Positions 56,856 through 64,000 of a DNA stretch of 64,000 bases are shown here, in pieces. The stretch's first letter is position 1; every line of letters begins with the position of its first letter. Both the position numbers and the translations under genes were made by a program. Under the pieces are notes generated by a model. It saw nothing but the letters and a program-made list of their open reading frames with translations. It did no database searches and had not been told where the DNA came from. The stretch is from Gammaproteobacteria bacterium (GTDB taxonomy: Bacteria > Pseudomonadota > Gammaproteobacteria > Enterobacterales > Neiellaceae): NCBI GenBank assembly GCA_017425245.1, contig JAFOOX010000027.1:1-64000 (forward strand), given 5' to 3'.

Positions 56856-57526
56856 CTGCGCCGCTTGGCTACTACGGCAAGCTCCCGGCTCGCGGTGATT
56901 TTCTTGGCGATCGCCTGCCGCCCGAACTGCAGGGGGTCTGGGGCGACTGGCTGCAGTCAGTGGTGGCGGTCAGCCGCGAGCAATTGGAGGGGCGCTGGCT
57001 GGACTACTATCTTGCCGCCCCCATCTGGCATTTCGCCATCAGCGCTGGCGTTTGTGGTGATAGCGGCTGTGCTGGTGTGCTGCTGCCCAGTGTTGACAGC
57101 GTCGGTCGTCACTTTCCGTTCAGTGTGTTAACTCCGGTGACATTGGCGCCAACCCTGATGCAGCATCAGCAGCCATGGTATGACAGCGTCGAGGTACAGG
57201 CGCTGGCGGTGCTCGATGAGGGCTTCTCATTGCCGGATTGGCTACAGGGGTTGAGCCAGCCCCAGGCGCTGCCGACCATCACTCCGACCAACTGGCGCCA
57301 GCCCGGCGGCAACCGGCGGCGTTTGGCAATCGTTGGCGATAGCGCCAAGGTGGATCACTCCACCTTGCTCGATCATCTGCTCCGTCAGCAGTATGGTGGC
57401 TATAGCCTGTGGTGGACCCGTGGATCTGATGACCTGCCACCATCGACCCTGGTGGTGGAAGGGCTGCCACCAGTTGGCATGTTTGCGGCGATGATGGATG
57501 GTGATTGGGAGCGCCCATGCAGTTGA
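56837..57526 (+). CDS. tagF: T6SS-associated protein TagF
   Basis: 229 aa. 'GYYGKLPARGDFLGDRLP' and 'DSVGRHFPFSVLTPV' identify the TagF family. In Pseudomonas, TagF represses T6SS after translation. It overlaps tssM at its start and the phosphatase gene at its end, so the three are tightly coupled. Confidence 0.92.
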   Translation: MSTPVMTAPLGYYGKLPARGDFLGDRLPPELQGVWGDWLQSVVAVSREQLEGRWLDYYLAAPIWHFAISAGVCGDSGCAGVLLPSVDSVGRHFPFSVLTPVTLAPTLMQHQQPWYDSVEVQALAVLDEGFSLPDWLQGLSQPQALPTITPTNWRQPGGNRRRLAIVGDSAKVDHSTLLDHLLRQQYGGYSLWWTRGSDDLPPSTLVVEGLPPVGMFAAMMDGDWERPCS

Positions 57527-58281
57527 GCTGTTTTGCCCATAGCCATCGCGGCGTGGTGCGTGATCATAATGAAGATGCCTATCTGGCCTTGCCGTTTACC
57601 GGCCTGTGGGCAGTAGCCGATGGCATGGGCGGGCATGCCGCCGGCGATGTCGCGAGCCGGCTGGTGGTTGACCATCTGCAGCAGAGCTTTGCTCATCTGT
57701 CTGCCACCCAGCTGGATGAACGCCAGTTGCGCCAGGCGGTGTCTGAGGCCAATCAAGCGCTGCTTGCCTACAGCCAGAAACGGCTCGATGGCCGCGTGGC
57801 CGGTACCACGCTGGTGGTGTTGTGGTGCTGTGGCGCGCGCGCTTTGTGGCTGTGGGCGGGAGATAGCCGTGGTTACCGTTTTCGCCGCGGCCAGCTGGAA
57901 CAGCAGACCCGTGATCACAGCCGGGTCGCTGAGCTGGTGGCCGCCGGGTTACTGGCCGCCGCCGCTGCCGAACAACACCCCGATGCCCATGTGATCACCC
58001 GCGCGCTGGGGGTACACAGTGAACTGGAGCTAGAGGGACGCTGGGTCGATCTGCTACCCGGTGATCAATTTCTGCTGTGTAGTGATGGCCTCAGCCGCGA
58101 ATTGAGTGATGCCGAGATTGGCCATGCACTTACGCAGGGGCAAGTGGTCAATGGCGGCCAGGCATTGCTTCATGGCGCGTTGGTGCGCGGCGCCCGGGAC
58201 AACGTCACCTGCATTGTGGTTCGGGCCGAAGCCGGGCGAATGGTCGGCGATGATGCGCCAACCATCCCCTTATTGCGCTAA
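57517..58281 (+). CDS. pppA: T6SS PP2C-type Ser/Thr phosphatase (PppA-like)
   Basis: 254 aa from ATG 57517 (GGGAG upstream). PP2C metal motifs are complete: 'VRDHNEDAYL', 'AVADGMGGHAAGDVAS', 'WAGDSRGYRFRRGQL', 'LCSDGLSREL' and 'GARDNVTCIVV'. PppA reverses PpkA phosphorylation of Fha. It overlaps tagF by 10 bases. A 76-base gap follows before tssA. Confidence 0.92.
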   Translation: MQLSCFAHSHRGVVRDHNEDAYLALPFTGLWAVADGMGGHAAGDVASRLVVDHLQQSFAHLSATQLDERQLRQAVSEANQALLAYSQKRLDGRVAGTTLVVLWCCGARALWLWAGDSRGYRFRRGQLEQQTRDHSRVAELVAAGLLAAAAAEQHPDAHVITRALGVHSELELEGRWVDLLPGDQFLLCSDGLSRELSDAEIGHALTQGQVVNGGQALLHGALVRGARDNVTCIVVRAEAGRMVGDDAPTIPLLR

Positions 58282-58357
58282 AGAGGGTTGCACCACGGCC
58301 CAGCTTGTGTCTAAATGGCTCGCATCCCCCGGGACGGGGGCAGGATAAACCAACATC

Positions 58358-59461
58358 GTGCAAGGACTGCATGAACTCATGGATGACGTGACTTCTCTCC
58401 CGGTAGCCGCGCTCGTGGCGCCCATTAGCGATAGCAGGCCTTGCGGCGACGATCTACGCGCCGACGTTTCGCCTTTTTCCCTTTACTACCAGCTTCGCGA
58501 TCAGCGTAGCCGCGCCCGCGCAGCTGAACGTCAGGCGCTGGTTGAAGAAGGCTCTATCGCCACTTGTACCAGTGAATGGCGCCCCTTGCTGGAGCGCATT
58601 CCGCCGCTGCTGACCAGCCACAGCAAAGATCTGGAACTGGTCGCTTGGCTGATTGAGGCCTTGTGCCGCGTGGATGGTTTTGCTGGCCTTGAGCAGGGCT
58701 TTACCTTGGCGGCGGGGCTGATTGAAGAGCACTGGCCCCATCTTTACCCACAGGCTGAGGATGGTGATCTCGACGTGCGCCTAGCGCCATTGGTCGGACT
58801 AAACGGCACGGATAGTGAAGGGGCGCTGATTGTTCCTATTACCTCCATTGCCCTCACCGCCGGCCAGGAAGGGCCCTTCTCAACCTGGCAGCTGGAACAA
58901 GCCAGCGATATCGCGCGCCTTGATGAGAAGCGCCAAAAAGCACGACTGCAGCACGGCGGCCAAACCCTCAAAGTGATTCAGCAGGATGCCCAGGAGACCC
59001 CGGCTGCATTCTTTGCGGCACGTGCCCGCGAACTGAGTGGCGCCCAGCAGGCCTTTGCCCGCCTTTCAGCCGCCATGGACAGCGCCTGTGGCAGCCCGCA
59101 ACCCGCCAGTCAGATCAGTCAGGCGCTGGAGCGCTGCCTCAGTGCCCTGCGTTTTCTGGGCGGTGACAAACTGCGACTGGCCGAACCGTTGACTACGGTG
59201 GCCGGCGAAGAATCCACCGCTGGTGATGAAGACACCAGCCACTCGGCGGAGCTGGACGATCGACAGCAAGCGTTGCGCCAGCTGCAGGCGATTGCCCGGT
59301 TTTTCCGCCGTACCGAACCTCATTCGCCGATCTCTTACGTTATCGACCAAGCGGTGCGCTGGAGCGACTTGCCATTGCCCCAACTGCTGGCGGAACTGAT
59401 CAGCGACAAGGACGCCCGCAAGGGTTACTGCCGGCTCACGGGGATCCCCCTCGACGAGTAA
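58358..59461 (+). CDS. tssA: T6SS cap protein TssA
   Basis: 367 aa from GTG 58358; ATG 58379 is an equally possible start. N-terminal ImpA domain: 'APISDSRPCGDDLRADVSPF' and 'SKDLELVAWLIEALCRVDGF'. The C-terminal end 'PHSPISYVIDQAVRW' is typical of the short TssA class. TssA starts and coordinates sheath polymerisation. Confidence 0.9.
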   Translation: MQGLHELMDDVTSLPVAALVAPISDSRPCGDDLRADVSPFSLYYQLRDQRSRARAAERQALVEEGSIATCTSEWRPLLERIPPLLTSHSKDLELVAWLIEALCRVDGFAGLEQGFTLAAGLIEEHWPHLYPQAEDGDLDVRLAPLVGLNGTDSEGALIVPITSIALTAGQEGPFSTWQLEQASDIARLDEKRQKARLQHGGQTLKVIQQDAQETPAAFFAARARELSGAQQAFARLSAAMDSACGSPQPASQISQALERCLSALRFLGGDKLRLAEPLTTVAGEESTAGDEDTSHSAELDDRQQALRQLQAIARFFRRTEPHSPISYVIDQAVRWSDLPLPQLLAELISDKDARKGYCRLTGIPLDE

Positions 59462-59527
59462 GTTCACAGGATGGCAGCGGCGGTATCGCCGTCGCCTGCA
59501 ACAGGCGAGCAACAGGAGAGAGCAACG

Positions 59528-60034
59528 ATGGGAAGCATTCACGACAAGTTGTCACGCGTCCGCAAGCCGCGCGTTCATATCACCTATGACGTCGAGACCG
59601 AGGGCACCTCGGTCAAGAAGGAACTGCCCTTTGTGGTCGGGGTTATGGGTGACTTTGCCGGCCACAACAAGGAATCACTGAAACCACTTAAGGATCGGCG
59701 TTTCATCCAGATCGACCGCGACAATTTTAATGATGTGCTCAAGCGCATGAGCCCGCGGCTGGAACTGAAGGTGGATAACACCCTGGCTGGTGATGGCAGC
59801 CAGATGAGCGTCAATTTGGCGTTCAACAGCATGGCCGATTTCGAACCAGCATCGGTCGCCGCCCAGGTAGAACCGCTGCGCAAGCTGATGGACACCCGCA
59901 ACAAGCTGCGCGATCTGATGACCAAGGTTGACCGCTCCGAAGAGCTGGAAGAGTTGCTCGAACGGGTACTTAACAGCAGCGATGCGCTGGTCAAACTGGC
60001 CGACGAACTGCAACTGGAGGAGCACAAAGCATGA
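59528..60034 (+). CDS. tssB: T6SS contractile sheath small subunit TssB
   Basis: 168 aa. '[15 protein letters not shown]', '[13 protein letters not shown]' and '[20 protein letters not shown]' are diagnostic. ATG 59528 has AACAGGAG upstream; a longer frame to 59471 is unlikely. It overlaps tssC by ATGA. Only one tssB is present although two tssC-like genes follow. Confidence 0.95.
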   Translation: MGSIHDKLSRVRKPRVHITYDVETEGTSVKKELPFVVGVMGDFAGHNKESLKPLKDRRFIQIDRDNFNDVLKRMSPRLELKVDNTLAGDGSQMSVNLAFNSMADFEPASVAAQVEPLRKLMDTRNKLRDLMTKVDRSEELEELLERVLNSSDALVKLADELQLEEHKA

Positions 60035-61521
60035 GCATGGAAGCACTGGCCGAACGCGGCAATGATGTCGCTGTTGCCACCTCGCTGCTGGATCAGGCGA
60101 TCACCGCCACCAAGCAGACCGAGCCGTCGCGCGCCGAAGAACTGATCCGCACCCTGACGGAAGAAGCGCTCAAAGGCACCTTGAGCTGGAACAAAAACCT
60201 GACTGTCACTTTCAATGAGGCCATTGCCGCCATTGATTCGGTGATCTCCCGTCAGTTGGCGGCGATCATGCACAACCAGCAGTTTCAGCAGCTCGAAGGC
60301 AGCTGGCGCGGTCTGCATCATCTGGTCAGCAATAGCGAAACCAGCGGTACTCTTAAGGTGCGCATGCTCAGCATGTCCAAGAAAGAGCTCTACAAGGATC
60401 TGTCCAAAGCGGTGGAGTTTGACCAGAGCCAGACCTTCAAAAAGGTCTATGAAGCTGAGTTTGGCACCCCCGGTGGCGAACCCTATGGCGCAATCATTGG
60501 TGACTATGAGTTCACCAACCACCCGGAAGATATCGAGTCGCTGCAGCTGATGTCGAGCGTTGCCGCTGCCGGTTTTTGCCCCTTCCTGTCCGCGGCCTCA
60601 CCGGCGCTGTTTGGGTTCAACAACTGGACCGATCTAAGCAAGCCGCGCGATTTGGAAAAGGTGTTCGAATCGCTGGAATACACCAAGTGGCGCGCTTTCC
60701 GCGAAAGCGATGACTCCCGCTTTGTGACTCTGACCATGCCGCGGGTGCTGGCCCGTCTGCCTTACGGCGAGGCCACCAAGCCGGTGGAAGAGTTCCGCTA
60801 TGAGGAGTTCGAGCTCGACGCCGAAACTCAGATTGCGCGTAATGCCGAGCATGATCAGTACTGCTGGATGAATGCAGCTTATGTGCTGGGCTCGCGTTTG
60901 ACTGCAGCCTTCTCGCGCTACGGCTTCTGTACCGCCATTCGCGGTGCCGAGGGTGGCGGCCGGGTCGATGGGCTGCCGACTCACCTGTTCGTCAGCGACG
61001 ATGGCGACCCGGATCTGAAATGCCCGACCGAGATCGGCATTACCGACCGCCGCGAAGCGGAACTGGGCAAGCTGGGTTTCCTGCCGTTGTGTCATTACAA
61101 GAACAGCGACTATGCAGTGTTCTTTGGCGCCCAGACCTGTCAGAAACCCAAGGTCTATGACAATCCGGATGCCACCGCCAACGCCGCCATCTCGGCCCGT
61201 TTGCCCTACATGATGGCCACCAGCCGCTTCGCCCATTACCTCAAGGTGATGGCCCGCGACAAGATTGGCAGCTTCATGGAGGCAAGCGATGTGGAAGCCT
61301 GGCTCAACCGTTGGATCCTGGCTTACGTCAATGCGTCGGAAGGTGGTGGCCAGGAGATCCGCGCCAAGTATCCGCTGGCCGATGCCAAGGTGCAGGTGCG
61401 CGAGGTGGCGGGTCGTCCCGGCTCGTACAACGCCATCGCCTGGCTGCGTCCATGGCTGCAGATGGAGGAACTGACCACCTCGCTGCGCCTGGTCGCCAAG
61501 ATCCCTGAGATCGGCGGCTAA
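60031..61521 (+). CDS. tssC: T6SS contractile sheath large subunit TssC
   Basis: 496 aa, standard length. '[20 protein letters not shown]', '[18 protein letters not shown]', '[20 protein letters not shown]' and the C-terminal '[20 protein letters not shown]' are all classic. Forms the sheath with TssB. The start overlaps tssB. Confidence 0.96.
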   Translation: MSMEALAERGNDVAVATSLLDQAITATKQTEPSRAEELIRTLTEEALKGTLSWNKNLTVTFNEAIAAIDSVISRQLAAIMHNQQFQQLEGSWRGLHHLVSNSETSGTLKVRMLSMSKKELYKDLSKAVEFDQSQTFKKVYEAEFGTPGGEPYGAIIGDYEFTNHPEDIESLQLMSSVAAAGFCPFLSAASPALFGFNNWTDLSKPRDLEKVFESLEYTKWRAFRESDDSRFVTLTMPRVLARLPYGEATKPVEEFRYEEFELDAETQIARNAEHDQYCWMNAAYVLGSRLTAAFSRYGFCTAIRGAEGGGRVDGLPTHLFVSDDGDPDLKCPTEIGITDRREAELGKLGFLPLCHYKNSDYAVFFGAQTCQKPKVYDNPDATANAAISARLPYMMATSRFAHYLKVMARDKIGSFMEASDVEAWLNRWILAYVNASEGGGQEIRAKYPLADAKVQVREVAGRPGSYNAIAWLRPWLQMEELTTSLRLVAKIPEIGG

Positions 61522-61598
61522 GCCCGTGCCGGTACTGGCCGCTTGTCAAGGGCGGCCAGCGCTGATTGTTGCCACTACCGACAGGATATAAAGCACGC

Positions 61599-63128
61599 AT
61601 GGATGCGTCTGTTACTGCTGCGCTGTTGCGCTCGTCTACTGGTGCGCCGTCGACCAAGGCCGTCAGTCATGACTGGTTATGCCAGCCGCAACTCCACGCT
61701 CGGCTCGCCCGAACAGTCGATAGCGACGAGGCGTTACTGCTGCTCTTGGAAGCCGCTGCGGCCGCAGACGATCGCCCAGCCAGCAAGGCAGCGTTACTGG
61801 CATTACTGCTCGATCTCATTACCCGTATCGATCACCAGTTCAACCAGCAACTCAACGCCATCCTCCACCATCCCCTGTTCCGTCGTCTCGAATCGGGGTG
61901 GCGCGGTCTGGTTTATCTGGTGGAGCAAACTGCGACCCACGACCGCGATGAACGGGTACGGGTCAAGATGTTGGCCTTAAGTTGGGCCGAACTGGCGCGC
62001 GACGCCCAGCGTGCCATCGAGTTCGATCAGACCGATCTGTTTCGGCTCATCTATAGCACCGAATTCGACCAGCCTGGCGGCGAGCCCTACGGCCTGCTGG
62101 TGGGTGACTACCAGATCGATCACCGTCGTATCAGCGGCGCCATCAGTGACATGGAAGTGATCAAAAGCGTGGCTCAAACGGCGGCTGCCGCTTTTGCTCC
62201 GTTTATCACTGGCGCCGCCCCGGCGCTGCTCGGCATCGAACATTTTGCCGAACTGGCAGCGGTGCGCGATGTCGCGGCCCAGTTTGAACAGCCTGAATAC
62301 GCCGGCTGGCGGAGCCTGCGTGCGCTTGAGGACAGCCGTTTCATTGGCATCACCCTGCCACAGATCCGCTTGCGCCAACCGTGGTGCAGTGATGGCCGGC
62401 GGGCCGAGGCTATTCCTTTTAAAGAACAGGGGCAGGGTAGTGATGATGGCAGCCTGTGGGGCAATGCGGCTTGGGCGCTGGCTGCCGTGGCAGTTCGCGC
62501 ATACGCCACCAGCGGCTGGTTTGCCCAGATCCGGGGGCTGCGCCCCGGCCACTACGGCCGCGGGTTGGTGGTCGATCTGCCATCGCTGCCGACCATCAGC
62601 TCCGGTAGCTGGGGGCCAAGCGCCGTCGATCTGCAGATTGGCGACCGGCTGGAAAAACTGCTGGCGGATGCCGGTCTGGTGCCGTTGTCAGCGGTACCCT
62701 ACAGCGACCATTTGGCATTCTTCAGTAATGCCTCGGTCCACCAGCCACCCCGTTATGACAGCGCAGGTGCACGGGTTAATGCCCGACTGTCGGCGATGCT
62801 GCAATACACCCTGTGCGTGTCGCGCTTTGCCCATTACATCAAGGTGATCGCCCGCGATCTGGTGGGCAGTTTTGCCACCGCCGCCGAGTGTGAACGCGAA
62901 CTGCAGCGCTGGTTGCACGGCTATACCACCGCCAGCGACAGCGCCAGCGATGAAGTGCGTGCCCGCTACCCGCTGCATGAAGCGTCCGTTAGCGTGCGCG
63001 AAGTACAGGGCCGCCCGGGCCGTTATCTCTCCGTCATCCATCTGCGTCCCCATTTCCAGTTGGATCAGATGGTGTCGACCATACGTCTGGTGACCGAGCT
63101 CAGCCCGCGCCACCCCACTACCGCATGA
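61599..63128 (+). CDS. Second TssC-like protein (ImpD-type)
   Basis: 509 aa from ATG 61599 (AGGATA upstream). Paralogue of TssC throughout: 'FRRLESGWRGLVYLVEQTAT', 'FDQPGGEPYGLLVGDYQI', 'SRFAHYIKVIARDLVGSF' and 'VIHLRPHFQLDQMVSTIRLV'. It differs by an extra N-terminal stretch of about 60 residues and a diverged centre. Tandem TssC-type genes are known, such as impC-impD of Rhizobium. It could be an alternative sheath or cap subunit. It is followed by tagJ. Confidence 0.9.
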   Translation: MDASVTAALLRSSTGAPSTKAVSHDWLCQPQLHARLARTVDSDEALLLLLEAAAAADDRPASKAALLALLLDLITRIDHQFNQQLNAILHHPLFRRLESGWRGLVYLVEQTATHDRDERVRVKMLALSWAELARDAQRAIEFDQTDLFRLIYSTEFDQPGGEPYGLLVGDYQIDHRRISGAISDMEVIKSVAQTAAAAFAPFITGAAPALLGIEHFAELAAVRDVAAQFEQPEYAGWRSLRALEDSRFIGITLPQIRLRQPWCSDGRRAEAIPFKEQGQGSDDGSLWGNAAWALAAVAVRAYATSGWFAQIRGLRPGHYGRGLVVDLPSLPTISSGSWGPSAVDLQIGDRLEKLLADAGLVPLSAVPYSDHLAFFSNASVHQPPRYDSAGARVNARLSAMLQYTLCVSRFAHYIKVIARDLVGSFATAAECERELQRWLHGYTTASDSASDEVRARYPLHEASVSVREVQGRPGRYLSVIHLRPHFQLDQMVSTIRLVTELSPRHPTTA

Positions 63129-63136
63129 GGACCATC

Positions 63137-63919
63137 ATGAACTCACTCCGTCTGCTACTGACCGAAGGCAAACTGGCCGAAGCATTGAGCCAGCTCACCG
63201 AACAGGTACGCAACAAGCCGGCAGATCTGGCGGCACGCGGCCAGCTGATCGAGCTGCTGTGCCTCGATGGCCAGCTGGAGCGGGCCGATCAACAACTCAA
63301 CCTGCTGGTGCAGCAGCACCCGGAAACCCTGACCGGGGCCTGGAAGCTACGCTTGCTGATCCGCGCCCAACAGGCCCGACTCGACTTTCATGCCGGCGCA
63401 GACAGTGCCGAGCTGTTTAACCCGGCTGGCGACGACGTTGCCGCCTTGCTGGCCCTCAATCTAGCCCGCCGCGACGGTGACAGCGCGTGCGTGAGTGATG
63501 CAGCGGCCACCCTCGAGACCCAGCGCAGCGGCACCAGTTGCCAGGTTAACCAACGACCGATCACCGAGCTGCGCGACATCGACGACACCCTCGGTAGCTT
63601 CGTCGAGCTGTTCGGTACCGATGGCAAGTTCTATCTGGCGCGGATTAATGAGCTGGTTGAACTGACGCTCAAACCGGCGACATCGCTGGTTGAGCGCATC
63701 TGGCGGCCGGTGTCAGTCATCATCAAGAACGGGCCGGAAGGGGACGCCTTCCTGCCGCTCACCTATGTCGACAGCAGCAGCGATGCCGAGAAGCTGGGGC
63801 GTGAAACCGACTGGCAACAGCTAGCCCCCCAGGTGTTTCGCGGTCGTGGTCTCAAGACCTGGCTGGTCGATGATGAGGCGCTGCCACTGGCGCAGCTTGA
63901 GGCGCTGGTGGCGGCATGA
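63137..63919 (+). CDS. tagJ: T6SS accessory protein TagJ (ImpE/SciE family)
   Basis: 260 aa from ATG 63137, chosen because GAGGA lies five bases upstream; ATG 63125 is the alternative. TPR-like N-terminus ('LAEALSQLTEQVRNKPADLA', 'LDGQLERADQQLNLLVQQHP') and a C-terminal ImpE domain ('FGTDGKFYLARINELVELTL', 'AFLPLTYVDSS'). TagJ binds TssB and may affect sheath recycling. The end overlaps tssE (ATGA). Confidence 0.9.
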   Translation: MNSLRLLLTEGKLAEALSQLTEQVRNKPADLAARGQLIELLCLDGQLERADQQLNLLVQQHPETLTGAWKLRLLIRAQQARLDFHAGADSAELFNPAGDDVAALLALNLARRDGDSACVSDAAATLETQRSGTSCQVNQRPITELRDIDDTLGSFVELFGTDGKFYLARINELVELTLKPATSLVERIWRPVSVIIKNGPEGDAFLPLTYVDSSSDAEKLGRETDWQQLAPQVFRGRGLKTWLVDDEALPLAQLEALVAA

Positions 63920-64000
63920 GATCAACGGTGGCCACGCTGGCTATTGAGCCGTCGCTGCTCGACAAACTGGTGGACGATGCGCCGGGGCAGAGTGAGCACT
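63916..64000 (+). CDS. tssE: T6SS baseplate TssE, N-terminal part (cut by window end)
   Basis: ATG 63916 overlaps the tagJ stop. The 28 visible codons read 'IEPSLLDKLVDDAPGQSEH' after nine residues, which matches the start of the gp25-like TssE (PSLLDRLxDDxP). The rest is outside the window. Identity rests on the short match and position. Confidence 0.72.
   Translation, partial: MRSTVATLAIEPSLLDKLVDDAPGQSEH

Overview
The window looks like chromosomal DNA of a GC-rich gammaproteobacterium, probably aquatic and related to Alteromonadales, Aeromonadales or Oceanospirillales. The evidence is the set zipA, cysZ, dgkA, formate-dependent purT and a yheU-type UPF0270 gene, with a canonical smc rather than mukB in the order cysZ/smc-zipA-ligA. 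PEP-CTERM proteins, a TonB-dependent receptor, an Ig-like surface protein with a polyglycine linker and a type VI secretion (T6SS) locus fit this picture. I cannot name the genus from sequence alone.

Layout. (1) 1-2060: 3' part of a large Ig-like (Big_1) surface protein. (2) 2.1-14.6 kb: housekeeping genes: a TauE/SafE exporter, purT, dgkA, cysZ, smc, zipA, ligA, yheU and an M3 peptidase lipoprotein. (3) 14.8-24.3 kb: a complete chemotaxis operon (mcp, cheY, STAS, cheA, mcp, cheW, cheR, cheD, bacteriohemerythrin, cheB). (4) 24.4-29.1 kb: a TPR-sulfotransferase, and a MocR regulator between two acetyltransferase genes. (5) 29.1-32.4 kb: an insertion-sequence graveyard, two paralogous PEP-CTERM proteins and a lipoprotein. 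(6) 32.4-39.2 kb: a TonB receptor, a GST, and a leftward glgX / DUF2982-like / cytochrome c' group. (7) 39.3-45.6 kb: two membrane-anchored SGNH-TPR proteins divergent from a carbamoyltransferase, an SxtJ-like membrane protein and a 50-aa DUF5989 protein. (8) 45.6-46.5 kb: a degenerate but open transposase-like gene. (9) 46.5-64.0 kb: a T6SS locus: Ser/Thr kinase, then fha-tssJKLM-tagF-pppA-tssABC-tssC2-tagJ-tssE, cut by the window end.

How the genes work together. The chemotaxis operon supplies receptors, kinase, adaptor, response regulator and a full adaptation set. It has no separate cheZ, but the first receptor carries a CheZ-like FQDxxxQ motif near its C-terminus, and CheA carries a tandem motif resembling the c-di-GMP-binding MshEN domain. 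A hemerythrin with all its iron ligands sits between cheD and cheB. The T6SS locus has the kinase/FHA/phosphatase/TagF set used for post-translational control of firing.

The least understood unit is the SGNH-carbamoyltransferase-SxtJ-DUF5989 neighbourhood. It has the same protein types as the sxtI/J/K/L block of saxitoxin clusters, here with no sign of saxitoxin genes. It is the best candidate in the window for an uncharacterised system.

I saw no rRNA, tRNA, CRISPR array, prophage or replication origin.
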